Below, one piece after another: positions 25,914 through 33,699 of a stretch of DNA of 64,000 nt. The stretch is taken from assembly GCA_023284085.1 (NCBI GenBank), contig JAKVHY010000011.1, positions 80,149-144,148 of the forward strand, in the 5' to 3' direction. A model generated the notes under the pieces. The model was not told the origin of the DNA. It searched no databases and saw only the letters and a program-made list of their open reading frames with translations. Position numbers and translations under genes: made by a program. The stretch is from Shewanella benthica. Its GTDB lineage: Bacteria; Pseudomonadota; Gammaproteobacteria; Enterobacterales; Shewanellaceae. Numbering within the stretch: position 1 is the stretch's first letter; every line of letters begins with the position of its first letter.

Positions 25914-26504
25914 ATGAAATGGATTATTAACGCCTTAAAAGGCTTCTGGACCATATTGAGGCGGCCCAGTAAAGCCGCCGTAGGTATCGTTCTATTTATG
26001 GGCTTTGCAGGTGGACTCATGTTCTGGGGTGCATTTAACACAGGTATGGAAGCGACAAACACTGAAGAGTTTTGCTCTGGATGTCACGCCCCGATTGTGG
26101 CGGAAATTCGAGAGACTATTCACTACGCTAACCGCTCTGGTGTTCGTGCTATCTGTTCAGATTGTCACGTACCTCATGCTTGGACGGATAAAATTATACG
26201 TAAAGTTCAGGCTTCCAAAGAGCTGTTTGCGTTTTTTGTTACTAAAACCATTAATACACCAGAGAGGTTCAAAGAACGACGAGCTCATTTAGCCGAAAGG
26301 GAGTGGGCAAGAATGAAAAAGAACGACTCTTTAGAGTGTCGTAACTGTCATAACTTTGAATTTATGGACTTCTCCGAGCAGAGCCCACGCAGCGTCAGGC
26401 AGCACTCTACAGCGCTTGCGAGTGGTGAAAAGACCTGTGTGGATTGCCATAAAGGTATCGCCCATAGATTGCCAGATATGCACAAAGTTGAAGGTTGGAA
26501 TTAA
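25914..26504 (+). CDS. napC: NapC, tetrahaem quinol dehydrogenase
   Basis: This NapC/NirT-family protein (196 residues) has one N-terminal membrane helix (about 21-43) and four CXXCH sites: CSGCHA, CSDCHV, CRNCHN, CVDCHK. It oxidises quinol and feeds NapB. The choice of NapC, without napG and napH, marks the operon as the alpha type in Shewanella terms. Confidence 0.96.
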   Translation: MKWIINALKGFWTILRRPSKAAVGIVLFMGFAGGLMFWGAFNTGMEATNTEEFCSGCHAPIVAEIRETIHYANRSGVRAICSDCHVPHAWTDKIIRKVQASKELFAFFVTKTINTPERFKERRAHLAEREWARMKKNDSLECRNCHNFEFMDFSEQSPRSVRQHSTALASGEKTCVDCHKGIAHRLPDMHKVEGWN

Positions 26505-26513
26505 GGAGCCATT

Positions 26514-26642
26514 ATGAGTACATTAGAGAATGTTATATGGCATGTTCTTGGCTACAGCGCCATACCTGTCATTATACTAGGTGGTTTTTCTGTCGTTGCT
26601 GTTGCCTCTATTTGGATCCTCTCCAAGACAGCAGATAAGTAA
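26514..26642 (+). CDS. 42-residue membrane protein at the end of the nap operon
   Basis: The frame begins MSTLENVIWHVLGYSAIPVI, continues through one hydrophobic helix and ends SIWILSKTADK. A good ribosome site (AAGGAGCCATT) precedes it and the operon terminator follows. I recall a family of short proteins of this kind (TIGR02808) near anaerobic respiration genes, but cannot verify this. It is not NapE by sequence. A small accessory of the NapC complex is a guess from position. Confidence 0.75.
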   Translation: MSTLENVIWHVLGYSAIPVIILGGFSVVAVASIWILSKTADK

Positions 26643-26693
26643 AGAGGCTTGTTCTAGTCGGCCAAGAGTAAGGCGACTTAAACAATAAAACCT

Positions 26694-26729
26694 AAAAGCC
26701 TGACTTTAATATTAAAGTCAGGCTTTTTT
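26694..26729 (+). terminator. Terminator of the nap operon
   Basis: AAAAGCCTGACTTTAAT and ATTAAAGTCAGGCTTTTTT form a perfect stem of about 15 pairs ending in a T-run. Confidence 0.95.
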
Positions 26730-26838
26730 ATGCGTTGCGTTTCTATTTTGAGCAAGGATGAACTTACTGCCAGATCATAAAGTATGCCTAGTTTCTAGAG
26801 CCCTATTTCCTAGAGTCCCAGAGCCTAGAGTCTAGCCC

Positions 26839-27771
26839 CTAGATCGGATGAACTTGCTGCACCGACTCTATGATCATCTCTCTGAGCCAGCGATGACTGG
26901 GGTCTAAGTCAAAATGCCTGTGCCATAGCAAAACGTAGGCCCCTGGCACGAGTTTAGTGGGCACCGGCAGTGTGATTAACTGATAATGTCCCAACATCTC
27001 TTTGGCATATTTGGCGGGGGAGCAAAGAATGAGATCGCTCTTTTCACAGAGCTGCATGGCACTATTAAAGTCGGTGAGATTAATGGCGATATCTCGTTTC
27101 AGATGCTTTATCTGTAGCACATCGTCTAATAGCCATTGGGCGATGCCGCCAAAGGTCACTTGCAGGTGACGATACTTAAGAAACGTGTCTAAATTCCACT
27201 CTTCTTTTAATAAGGGGTGGTCTTTTCTTACCAGACACACCGAGTGATCTCGAGTCAGCTCGGTATAGTTAAGCTCTTCGGGCAAGTTTTTCATGTGTAA
27301 AAGAGAGCGTTCATCCCATTCTCGGCACGCTATCCCCATGTCGGTTTCACAGCGCAAAAGCTTATCCATGCTCTGACTGTGCCAGGTTTTACTGTCTATG
27401 CTGACATTCGGTGCCTGTTTGAGCAGTTCCGGCATAAAGTTGGGGTAGGTGAATGAGTAAGCCGTCTCAACCAATTCGATACGAAATTTTCTTCGGCTCA
27501 TGGAGGGATCAAATTCGCTGGGTCTGGTTAGCTGTTCGACCTGATTGAGGACTCGCCTCAATTCTGGTGCCAGTTGCTTGGCCTTAGGCGTCGGCCTCAG
27601 GCCATAGGCGGTGCGCTCAAACAGTTTATCGTCGAAGGTTTCTCTGAGCTTTGAAAGCTGTTTGCTCACCGCCGATTGACTCAGGTGTAGACGCGCCGCC
27701 GCGGCGGTGACGCTTTGCTCTTCGAGTAATACTTCAAGTACTGTGAGTAAGTTAAAGTCAAAATTTTTCAA
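26839..27771 (-). CDS. LysR-family transcriptional regulator
   Basis: The 310-residue protein has a typical N-terminal winged helix-turn-helix (FDFNLLTVLEVLLEEQSVTA, then AAARLHLSQSAVSKQLSKLR, residues 4-45) and a C-terminal substrate-binding domain from about residue 95. The ligand cannot be read from sequence. It faces the nap operon tail to tail, and its own target genes are not evident. LysR proteins often control a divergent gene; the divergent side here holds only a possible 39-residue peptide. Confidence 0.93.
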   Translation of the reverse strand: MKNFDFNLLTVLEVLLEEQSVTAAAARLHLSQSAVSKQLSKLRETFDDKLFERTAYGLRPTPKAKQLAPELRRVLNQVEQLTRPSEFDPSMSRRKFRIELVETAYSFTYPNFMPELLKQAPNVSIDSKTWHSQSMDKLLRCETDMGIACREWDERSLLHMKNLPEELNYTELTRDHSVCLVRKDHPLLKEEWNLDTFLKYRHLQVTFGGIAQWLLDDVLQIKHLKRDIAINLTDFNSAMQLCEKSDLILCSPAKYAKEMLGHYQLITLPVPTKLVPGAYVLLWHRHFDLDPSHRWLREMIIESVQQVHPI

Positions 27772-27935
27772 TCGGCTACCGCCATTAAGAGGATAAATGT
27801 TTCCGAGTAAACGAAATGCTTGTGCTTGGCTTAGTGTAATTAATTTTATCCGAAAGACAAGGTGGTTATTGGCACAAACATAGCGCCTCAGCCATAGTTA
27901 TAGAGAGTTGAGTTTGACATGATCGGAGAGGGCGA

Positions 27936-28055
27936 GTGATACATCCTAATAAACATTATTTACTCTTAGTATTATTTCTCTTCTTAGTGTTTATCAGTTT
28001 CACGGCAACGGCTGAGTTTGACCTAAATTCACTATGGTGTGGAGATTTGATTTAA
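27936..28055 (+). CDS. Possible small secreted or membrane peptide (39 residues)
   Basis: A GTG start at 27936 with a strong ribosome site (GGAGAGGGCGA) opens a frame starting MIHPNKHYLLLVLFLFLVFI and ending FDLNSLWCGDLI. The hydrophobic core and TATA-EF junction look like a signal peptide followed by a 13-residue mature part with a single Cys. It is divergent from the lysR gene and convergent with ddl. No family is recognised. Confidence 0.5.
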   Translation: MIHPNKHYLLLVLFLFLVFISFTATAEFDLNSLWCGDLI

Positions 28056-28066
28056 CGCTAAGTACG

Positions 28067-28091
28067 CAGGCCACACGTATTATGTGGCCTG
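28067..28091. terminator. Hairpin between the small peptide gene and ddl
   Basis: CAGGCCACA and TGTGGCCTG form a nine-pair stem with a seven-base loop between convergent genes. There is no clear T-run on either strand, so efficiency is uncertain. Confidence 0.5.
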
Positions 28092-28100
28092 AGCGAGTAA

Positions 28101-29111
28101 TTAGGCTTTATTATTGAGTTGGCGCATTATGTTGTGGCTGAGGTAATCACTGAAATCCTCACCATGATTTTGTAGCATCTTGGGGAACATGGAGATGGGA
28201 GTAAGCCCTGGGAAAGTATTGATTTCATTGAGGAGAATTTCATTGTCCTCGGTGAGAAAGAAATCGATACGAGACAGGTGACTGAGTTTCATCCCCTTAA
28301 ATACCTTGACTGCATATTCACGGATTCTCTGGCTGACACTCTCACTAATATCGGCTACTACCTTGGTCTCAGCTTGACTGTTCTCGGCGTACTTTTCATC
28401 GAAAGTATAAAAGGTATTTGTCGCACAGATGATCTCACCTGGTTGAGTCGCGATAATCTCGCCATCTTTCTCGTATACGGCCACTTCCAGCTCCCTGGCT
28501 TCAATGGTCTTCTCGATGATGACATAGGGCGAATAGTTGAAAGCTTGTTTTAATGACTCAGTTAATTCCTCTTGGCTGTCTACACGGTAGCAACCTACCG
28601 AGGAGCCTTGTGATGCGGCCTTGATGAATATCGAGCCCCAAGAGGCCAAAGCCTGCTGAGCTTGAGCGATGGCGTCATCATTAAAGTCATTGAGGAAAAT
28701 GTAGGGGGTATTGGGGATCCCAAGTGCCGAGAACCACATCTTGGCGGTGACCTTGTTGAAGCAATTACGGCTCGCTTCTGAATCGCAACCGAAATAGGGC
28801 AAGTTGATCAGCTCGAAATAGGACTGAATGTCACCTGTTTCCCCCGGATAACCGTGAATGCAGGGAATGACGTAATCCACCGGCCAAGACGCGATATTAA
28901 CATCATCGAAACGTATCTGTTTACGATTGGTCAGTTCACAGAGTTCACCGTCACTCGTTCGATAATGGCCCTGAGCGTCGAGCTCGACTTTTAATACGTT
29001 TATATGGGCTAGTTTGGCCAGTGATGTTTCAAAAAATTTGGCTGACATCAGTGAGATTGCGTGTTCATCCCCACCGCCACCACATATTAACAGTAGATTC
29101 GTTTGGCTCAT
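28101..29111 (-). CDS. ddl: D-alanine--D-alanine ligase family protein
   Basis: The 336-residue ATP-grasp enzyme has an N-terminal [10 protein letters not shown] motif (residues 9-18), the glycine loop [24 protein letters not shown], and the metal-binding end [16 protein letters not shown]. It makes the D-Ala-D-Ala dipeptide of peptidoglycan. The ATG at 29111 is chosen because GGAGAGACA directly precedes it; the frame is open further upstream but without family similarity. The gene is alone rather than in the mur cluster, so it is probably the ddlA-type stand-alone copy. Confidence 0.92.
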   Translation of the reverse strand: MSQTNLLLICGGGGDEHAISLMSAKFFETSLAKLAHINVLKVELDAQGHYRTSDGELCELTNRKQIRFDDVNIASWPVDYVIPCIHGYPGETGDIQSYFELINLPYFGCDSEASRNCFNKVTAKMWFSALGIPNTPYIFLNDFNDDAIAQAQQALASWGSIFIKAASQGSSVGCYRVDSQEELTESLKQAFNYSPYVIIEKTIEARELEVAVYEKDGEIIATQPGEIICATNTFYTFDEKYAENSQAETKVVADISESVSQRIREYAVKVFKGMKLSHLSRIDFFLTEDNEILLNEINTFPGLTPISMFPKMLQNHGEDFSDYLSHNIMRQLNNKA

Positions 29112-29271
29112 TGTCTCTCCATATCCTGACAGTTTTATCGATTGCAGGCTCACTATGACGCTATGGTTATTTATTGCAACCACTGACACCAAACTTCGGC
29201 GCTGAGTGGCTATTTTCTATGCTGAGTCGATTTATCTACACTCGAATATCAGCCCCCGCAACTTAATACTC

Positions 29272-29765
29272 GTCATTGCAGCAATTCAATACTCGCCATT
29301 GCGGCAATTCAATACTCGTCATTGCGGCAATTCAATACTCGCTATTCCAGCATCTTAATACTCGTCTTTCCCGCAATGCTTGTGGGCGGGAATCCAGCCC
29401 CTTTGATGATTCTTCGAATGAAGGCTGATTACATTTTCTGGTCGTTACTTTTCGTCATTGCGGCAATTCAATACTCGTCATTGCGGCAATTCAATACTCG
29501 CCATTTCAGCATCTTAATACTCGTCTTTCCCGCAATGCTTGTGGGCGGGAATCCAGCCCCTTTGGTGATTCTTCGAATGAAGCTTGATTACATTTTCTGG
29601 TCGTTACTTTTCGTCATTCTGGCAATTAAATACTCGTCTTTCTAGCAACTTAATACTCGTCTTTCCCGCAATGCTTGTGGGCGGGAACCCAGCCCCTTTG
29701 GTGATTCTTCGAATGAAGCTTGATTACATTTTCTGATTTAGCGTTTGGCTGAGTTGATATTGAGG
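29272..29765 (+). repeat. Compound repeat region (23-base tandem plus three copies of a 135-160-base unit)
   Basis: From 29272 a 23-base unit (ACTCGTCATTGCAGCAATTC AAT) is repeated about four times. Then CTCGTCTTTCCCGCAATGCT with a CCCGC...GCGGG hairpin and CTTCGAATGAAG starts at about 29361, 29520 and 29656. The CTTCGAATGAAG hairpin and the TTTCGTCATT block are shared with the region after each CBS gene. No gene is supported here. Confidence 0.85.
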
Positions 29766-29907
29766 AGTATGTTTGAAGCTCGTTCCTCCATGTTTAAATG
29801 CCAGTTCGACATTCTGTCTCTCGTTCGAAGAGTTTCATTTCATGAAACCTCACCATGTCATCGAAGCCCGCAGCCGTATCTACACTTGGTGGTTTACAAG
29901 AGTATTT

Positions 29908-29965
29908 GACCTTATTCGCTTCGACCCCTTTGTTCAAGATTTAACAATGGGTGTCTTAGTTATTT
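29908..29965 (+). repeat. TTCGACCCC repeat plus half element of the AAGACACCCA family
   Basis: GACCTTATTCGCTTCGACCC (29908 onward) is followed by AGATTTAACAATGGGTGTCT and TAGTTATTT (29937-29965). The latter 29 bases are identical to 31432-31460 in the same orientation. The segment between the two copies holds the riboswitch, the broken permease and xpt. Confidence 0.75.
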
Positions 29966-30076
29966 CTTTAGTTATTATTAATATGCCTACTGGTAAACAC
30001 CATTAAATACAAGGCTTTCATAAATACAAATTGACAATATCGTCCACATCATTAAGATCCCTCGCAAGCAATGTAA

Positions 30077-30145
30077 CCTTGTATAATCTTGGCAATATGG
30101 GCCATAAGTTTCTACTTCGAAACCGTAAATTTCGAAACTACAATG
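30077..30145 (+). ncRNA. Purine riboswitch, guanine class
   Basis: All conserved parts of the purine aptamer are present in order: P1 CCTTGTA (30077-30083) paired with TACAATG (30139-30145), TATAATC, loop AATATGG, TTTCTAC, P3 TTCGAAA / TTTCGAA with loop CCGTAAA. The J3/1 strand reads AACTAC, placing C at the position that specifies guanine rather than adenine. It lies 108 bases before a purine permease pseudogene and upstream of xpt. Downstream, ACCTTTCGACTAAGGT could form an alternative hairpin, but I could not define the expression platform. Confidence 0.88.
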
Positions 30146-30252
30146 AAGCAGGATAACGCTACCTTTCGACTAAGGTGTGGTTCCCTTCCAAGTTTTATAC
30201 TTCGTAATATTGTCATTTTAAATCAACCATATTTAGTAGTAATGGATATTTA

Positions 30253-30479
30253 ATGGACAAGTGTTTTCTCCTCTCTGCGCGTGGCGCAACCGTAAAAAAT
30301 GAAATCTATGCCGGTTTGATCACTTTTATTGTGATGAGCTATATTTTGGCAGTCAATCCAGCCATTTTGGCCAGTATTGACGGCATAGACAAAGGCGCGA
30401 TTTTTACTGCGACGGCGCTGTCTCCTCCATTATTTACGCATTAGCACTACTCTTCATTTTGTATTTAGCACTTTCATAA
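30253..30479 (+). pseudogene. Purine permease (AzgA/PbuG-type NCS2), internally deleted
   Basis: The first 57 codons read like an intact N-terminus (GATVKNEIYAGLITFIVMSY, ILAVNPAILAS, KGAIFTATALS). The sequence then jumps, in another frame, to SSIIYALALLFILYLALS and a stop (30423-30479), which fits the last helix of the same family. About 350 codons of the middle are missing and the join is out of frame. It cannot encode a transporter. The riboswitch in front is intact. Confidence 0.85.
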
Positions 30480-30493
30480 CTCTGGGCATTAAC

Positions 30494-31057
30494 ATGAACT
30501 TATTAGAAAAAACGATCCTTGAACACGGAAAATCAGTTAACAATGTCGCCCTAGATGCGAGTAGTTTCTTAACCAAGCAAATCGATATCCAATTATTAGA
30601 TTGGTGCGCGACTCAGTTTAATGACTATTTTAAAGCTGCCAATATAGATCGCATCTTAACCATTGAGAGTGGTGGCATTGCCATCTCGACATTAGTCGCG
30701 CTAAAGCTAAATGTTCCTCTAGTAGTGATGAAGAAAAATCGCAGCATGCTCGACCCTGACAACGTACTGACAGCAGAAGTATATAGCTTCACTAAAAATG
30801 TCACTTATGAGCTGCACTGTAACGCCGAGCATATCAATGAGGATGACCGTATACTGTTTATTGATGACGTATTAGCCCATGGCAACGCCGTTGAAGGCAC
30901 GCTAGATATCATTGCTCAACGTAATGGCACATTAGCAGGCGTGGGAATATTATTTGAAAAGTCGTTTCAAAGTGGCGCTGGCCTCTTGGCTGGCAAAGGT
31001 ATCGATACATTGTCACTGGCAAAAATAAAATCACTCGAGAATGGTATCCATTTCTAA
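30494..31057 (+). CDS. xpt: Xanthine phosphoribosyltransferase
   Basis: The 187-residue protein matches the Gram-positive-type Xpt (B. subtilis, about 194 residues): IESGGIAISTLVALKLNVPL, LTAEVYSFTKN, the PRPP-binding loop ILFIDDVLAHGNA (about 122-134) and GILFEKSFQSGAG. It makes XMP from xanthine and PRPP. It is unlike the enteric gpt enzyme. Together with the purine riboswitch this suggests acquisition from a Firmicutes-like source. It follows the dead permease and may be its former operon partner, still under riboswitch control. Confidence 0.93.
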   Translation: MNLLEKTILEHGKSVNNVALDASSFLTKQIDIQLLDWCATQFNDYFKAANIDRILTIESGGIAISTLVALKLNVPLVVMKKNRSMLDPDNVLTAEVYSFTKNVTYELHCNAEHINEDDRILFIDDVLAHGNAVEGTLDIIAQRNGTLAGVGILFEKSFQSGAGLLAGKGIDTLSLAKIKSLENGIHF

Positions 31058-31406
31058 GTAACTGATGCGTGTCCTCCGTGGTAGATAGTATTTATTTGAT
31101 GGTTTAGATTAAGCCAAGAGAGCATTCTCACCACGGCAAATATGGCTGTTTAACATGGATATTTCTGCGTTCCGCATACACTGAGTTCACTAAGGATTAG
31201 CAATGGGTGGCTCTATTTTTGTTGTGTGTGCAGTTAGGGAAACGCAGGTGAGACTCAACTTCTTAAGTCAGAGGTTGAAAGTAGCCATTCAGGGATGAAG
31301 ATAAGCAAGCAGCACTCACTCTTTGCAGAAAGCAGGGAAGGGTAGCGCAAGCAGTTGATTCATATCAATCTTTCCTCCTGTTTCTTAACGCTTTTCAACG
31401 AAAGAC
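31058..31406. other. Gene-free stretch after xpt
   Basis: No open frame with family features, no T-tailed hairpin and no recognised RNA gene was seen. Confidence 0.4.
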
Positions 31407-31413
31407 TTTCCCC

Positions 31414-31460
31414 AAAGACACCCAATCAGTTAGATTTAACAATGGGTGTCTTAGTTATTT
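31414..31460 (+). repeat. Hairpin repeat (AAGACACCCA family), copy 4
   Basis: AAAGACACCCAAT (31414-31426) faces AATGGGTGTCTTAGTTATTT (31441-31460). It is complete, in contrast to the half element at 29937. Confidence 0.8.
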
Positions 31461-31618
31461 TATCGGGGATTCCCTAGCTTGAAGCGTTATATTGCTGTTG
31501 TTCGCATTGGCCTCGATGCAAGGTGATGTATCTTTTGCTAAGCGCATAAAAATCAAGAGAATTATTTGAAATGATTGTACAGTAGCAGGTAAATTTTAAC
31601 TTTTGGATGGAATATAGT

Positions 31619-32230
31619 ATGAGTGTTTTTGATAACTTTCGGCTTCTCAAAGAAGATATGGTGGATAATGGTTGGGTTATTGATGCTTTTCCATTTAAAT
31701 ATAAAAATTATGATTATATAGTTTTAGCTAAGTTGTATCAGGATAATGAAAGAATACCTCAATTTGCTCTCATGAAAACTAAAATAATGAGAAGGGATGA
31801 TGTGAGTATAAATATAACGATCCCAGTGAATGTAAATGGCTTTATCATCAGAACTCAAGAGTTAAGAGAGTTTTTTGGTATAGAATATACTCCAAATCTT
31901 GGTGAGATTTTGAAACAGTTTACTGAAAACTTCGCTACGTTTATACCCCCAAAAGTTACTTTAAATAAACCAGATTGGTTAAAAGACCCAATGGTTGGCG
32001 ATTTATCCTCAAGTGACAGTGAAAATCCAAATAGACTGTTCTGCTTTAATGTCCGAAGAAATGGCACAAATAGAAATAGAACACCATTTAATGATAATAA
32101 AACAAGGTTGCTAAGGCCTAATCTTTATTCACTATTTTGCGATGATCAAACAGTTAGTTTTTGCTATTCATCAGAGAGTGAGCAAGAGGAAACAGATGAA
32201 GAAATACTAGCAAAATTTAGTAGGCGATAA
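31619..32230 (+). CDS. Uncharacterised AT-rich protein, possibly DUF6037-like
   Basis: The 203-residue protein starts MSVFDNFRLLKEDMVDNGWV. Its first 110 residues (FKYKNYDYIVLAKLYQ, RTQELREFFGIEY) recall the DUF6037 family, but I cannot confirm this. The tail is acidic and Ser/Glu-rich (SSESEQEETDEEI). There is no signal peptide or helix. The AT-rich coding sequence and isolation between repeats suggest recent transfer. An alternative ATG lies 12 bases upstream (31607). Function unknown; no partner gene is next to it. Confidence 0.7.
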   Translation: MSVFDNFRLLKEDMVDNGWVIDAFPFKYKNYDYIVLAKLYQDNERIPQFALMKTKIMRRDDVSINITIPVNVNGFIIRTQELREFFGIEYTPNLGEILKQFTENFATFIPPKVTLNKPDWLKDPMVGDLSSSDSENPNRLFCFNVRRNGTNRNRTPFNDNKTRLLRPNLYSLFCDDQTVSFCYSSESEQEETDEEILAKFSRR

Positions 32231-32408
32231 CCTATCTAAATAAAGCTGGTGATTACAGCAATATAACAAGCAGTTCAACACGGAAGCGTAAACGATTGCC
32301 ATACTTTTCCTAATTAAAGCATCATGGGCTAGAATCTAAGCTCTAACCTGCTTCTGTCCATAGGCATGTCAGCTAGTCTACGCTGACACGGTCGATTTAC
32401 CACAAACG

Positions 32409-32466
32409 AGTTAGTTTAGAATGAAACTTGAGGTATTTTACCTTATTCGTTCCGACCCCTTTATCC
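32409..32466 (+). repeat. Dispersed repeat copy at the truncated transporter
   Basis: Matches 12953-13018 almost base for base, including GAATGAAACTTGAGGTATTT and TCCGACCCCTTTATCC. It ends where the transporter similarity begins. Confidence 0.7.
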
Positions 32467-32706
32467 GTTTACTTGAATTTAGTGGACAGGCTCGGCGCTA
32501 ATCAGGCGGCTTATCTGATGTTAATCACGCCCATCGTCGCCTTAGCCGTGTCGAGCCTGTTTGAAGATGACCACTGGTCTGTGTTTTCGACTTTAGGTTT
32601 GAGTTTAGGTTTGAGCTTAGTGATCACAGGTAACCTGCTGGCTCAGTTAAAACCAGAGACCCTGGTGCTGGTTTATAACAAGCTCAAAACGGCGATAAAG
32701 AAATAG
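32467..32706 (+). pseudogene. EamA/DMT-family transporter, C-terminal remnant
   Basis: The last 79 codons of a drug/metabolite exporter remain: VYLNLVDRLGANQAAYLMLI, TPIVALAVSSLFEDDHW and ITGNLLAQLKP are typical of the final three helices of EamA proteins. The other helices are missing and the 5' end is replaced by a dispersed repeat. A 12-base duplication gives GLSLGLSLGLS. The frame is open but no functional transporter can result. Confidence 0.7.
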
Positions 32707-33065
32707 CAGTCAGGCCTTAAATCACGCTGAGATAACTTATTTCATTTTGTTTAAGCCGTTGATTAAGTGTCGATAGCTGGTTTGATAATCCAGATAATCA
32801 AGTGGTATAGGGCTAAGGCTGCCATTATGTTCCAATGAACTTATCTGGCAATCAGGCTCTAGTAGGTACAGGATATCTAACAGAGAATAATTTTGGATGT
32901 CTTGGTTATATTTTTTTAATCGACGAATATCATTCAGAGAGGGTATTTATTGAAATAACAATGGATGTTGATGTAGTGATAGAGAGTGGCCAAAGTAAAC
33001 GGTGTTAACCTGGTAAAGGTAAGTGATAAAAGGCACATTCTGGTGTACCTTTTATTCGAGTTTGA
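32707..33065. other. Gene-free stretch between the EamA remnant and the lipoprotein
   Basis: A degenerate TTTGGATGTCTTGGTTATAT near 32895-32914 resembles the AAGACACCCA repeat family. Nothing else is supported. Confidence 0.4.
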
Positions 33066-33401
33066 TTAGTCATCAGCTTTTACAGGAGTTAAGCCCTTAT
33101 CTCTCGATTCAACTGCATTTTCTAAATCAAAGCCACCCGTATTCCAGTTTTTAGCTTCTTCTGCATTAAAAGACTGTTTACTCCACTGGCCTGCATTTTC
33201 AAGGTTAAAGCCTGCCGTTGACCAGCTACTCGACTGCTCAGGCGTAAAGCCGCTACCATGCCATGCTTGAGCTTTTTCGGCATTAAACCCTATCTCTTTC
33301 CATGCCGAAATGTCTCTTTCTGACATGCCTTTCCAAGTTGCTGGAGCTGAGGCGCATGCGGTAAGAATAAGCACCACAATAAGTGAACTGATCTTTTTCA
33401 T
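33066..33401 (-). CDS. Lipoprotein made of six 13-residue repeats
   Basis: The 111-residue precursor has a lipoprotein signal (MKKISSLIVVLILTAC, lipobox LTAC, Cys16). After a short spacer come six consecutive 13-residue units: AWKEIGFNAEKAQ, AWHGSGFTPEQSS, SWSTAGFNLENAG, QWSKQSFNAEEAK, NWNTGGFDLENAV and a degenerate ESRDKGLTPVKAD. The pattern is xW-x3-GF-x2-E-x-A. No Pfam family is recalled with certainty. It is probably anchored in the outer membrane. The start at 33401 is chosen for the signal peptide; the frame extends 90 bases upstream. Confidence 0.85.
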   Translation of the reverse strand: MKKISSLIVVLILTACASAPATWKGMSERDISAWKEIGFNAEKAQAWHGSGFTPEQSSSWSTAGFNLENAGQWSKQSFNAEEAKNWNTGGFDLENAVESRDKGLTPVKADD

Positions 33402-33699
33402 ATCAACATCCATAGCTATTTTGATGTGAGTGTTCAAGATAAGACGTAAGACAAATTGATATTTGATGTATGAATCGACAGCAAAAATCAAATGTTAGAA
33501 TTATCAATGATAAAACATGTTTTTCAATATTTAAGATAGACGGTCATATAATTTGCAGCAAGTTATTGCCGACAAAATCAACAGTTATTCAGAGACGACT
33601 AAACAAGGGGGTAAGTCGCTGGAGAGGTCGATGGTGTTGAGTAAGCCAGATTTTTAGTTGGCAAATAATATTAAATATAATTTTATCATTTAGTTGCGC

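Noticed and set aside
29322..29645. 107-codon frame after ddl
   Set aside because: The translation repeats itself because of the 135-160-base DNA repeat; it is not a protein repeat.
29773..30006. 77-codon frame before the riboswitch
   Set aside because: It spans two dispersed repeats and has no family features.
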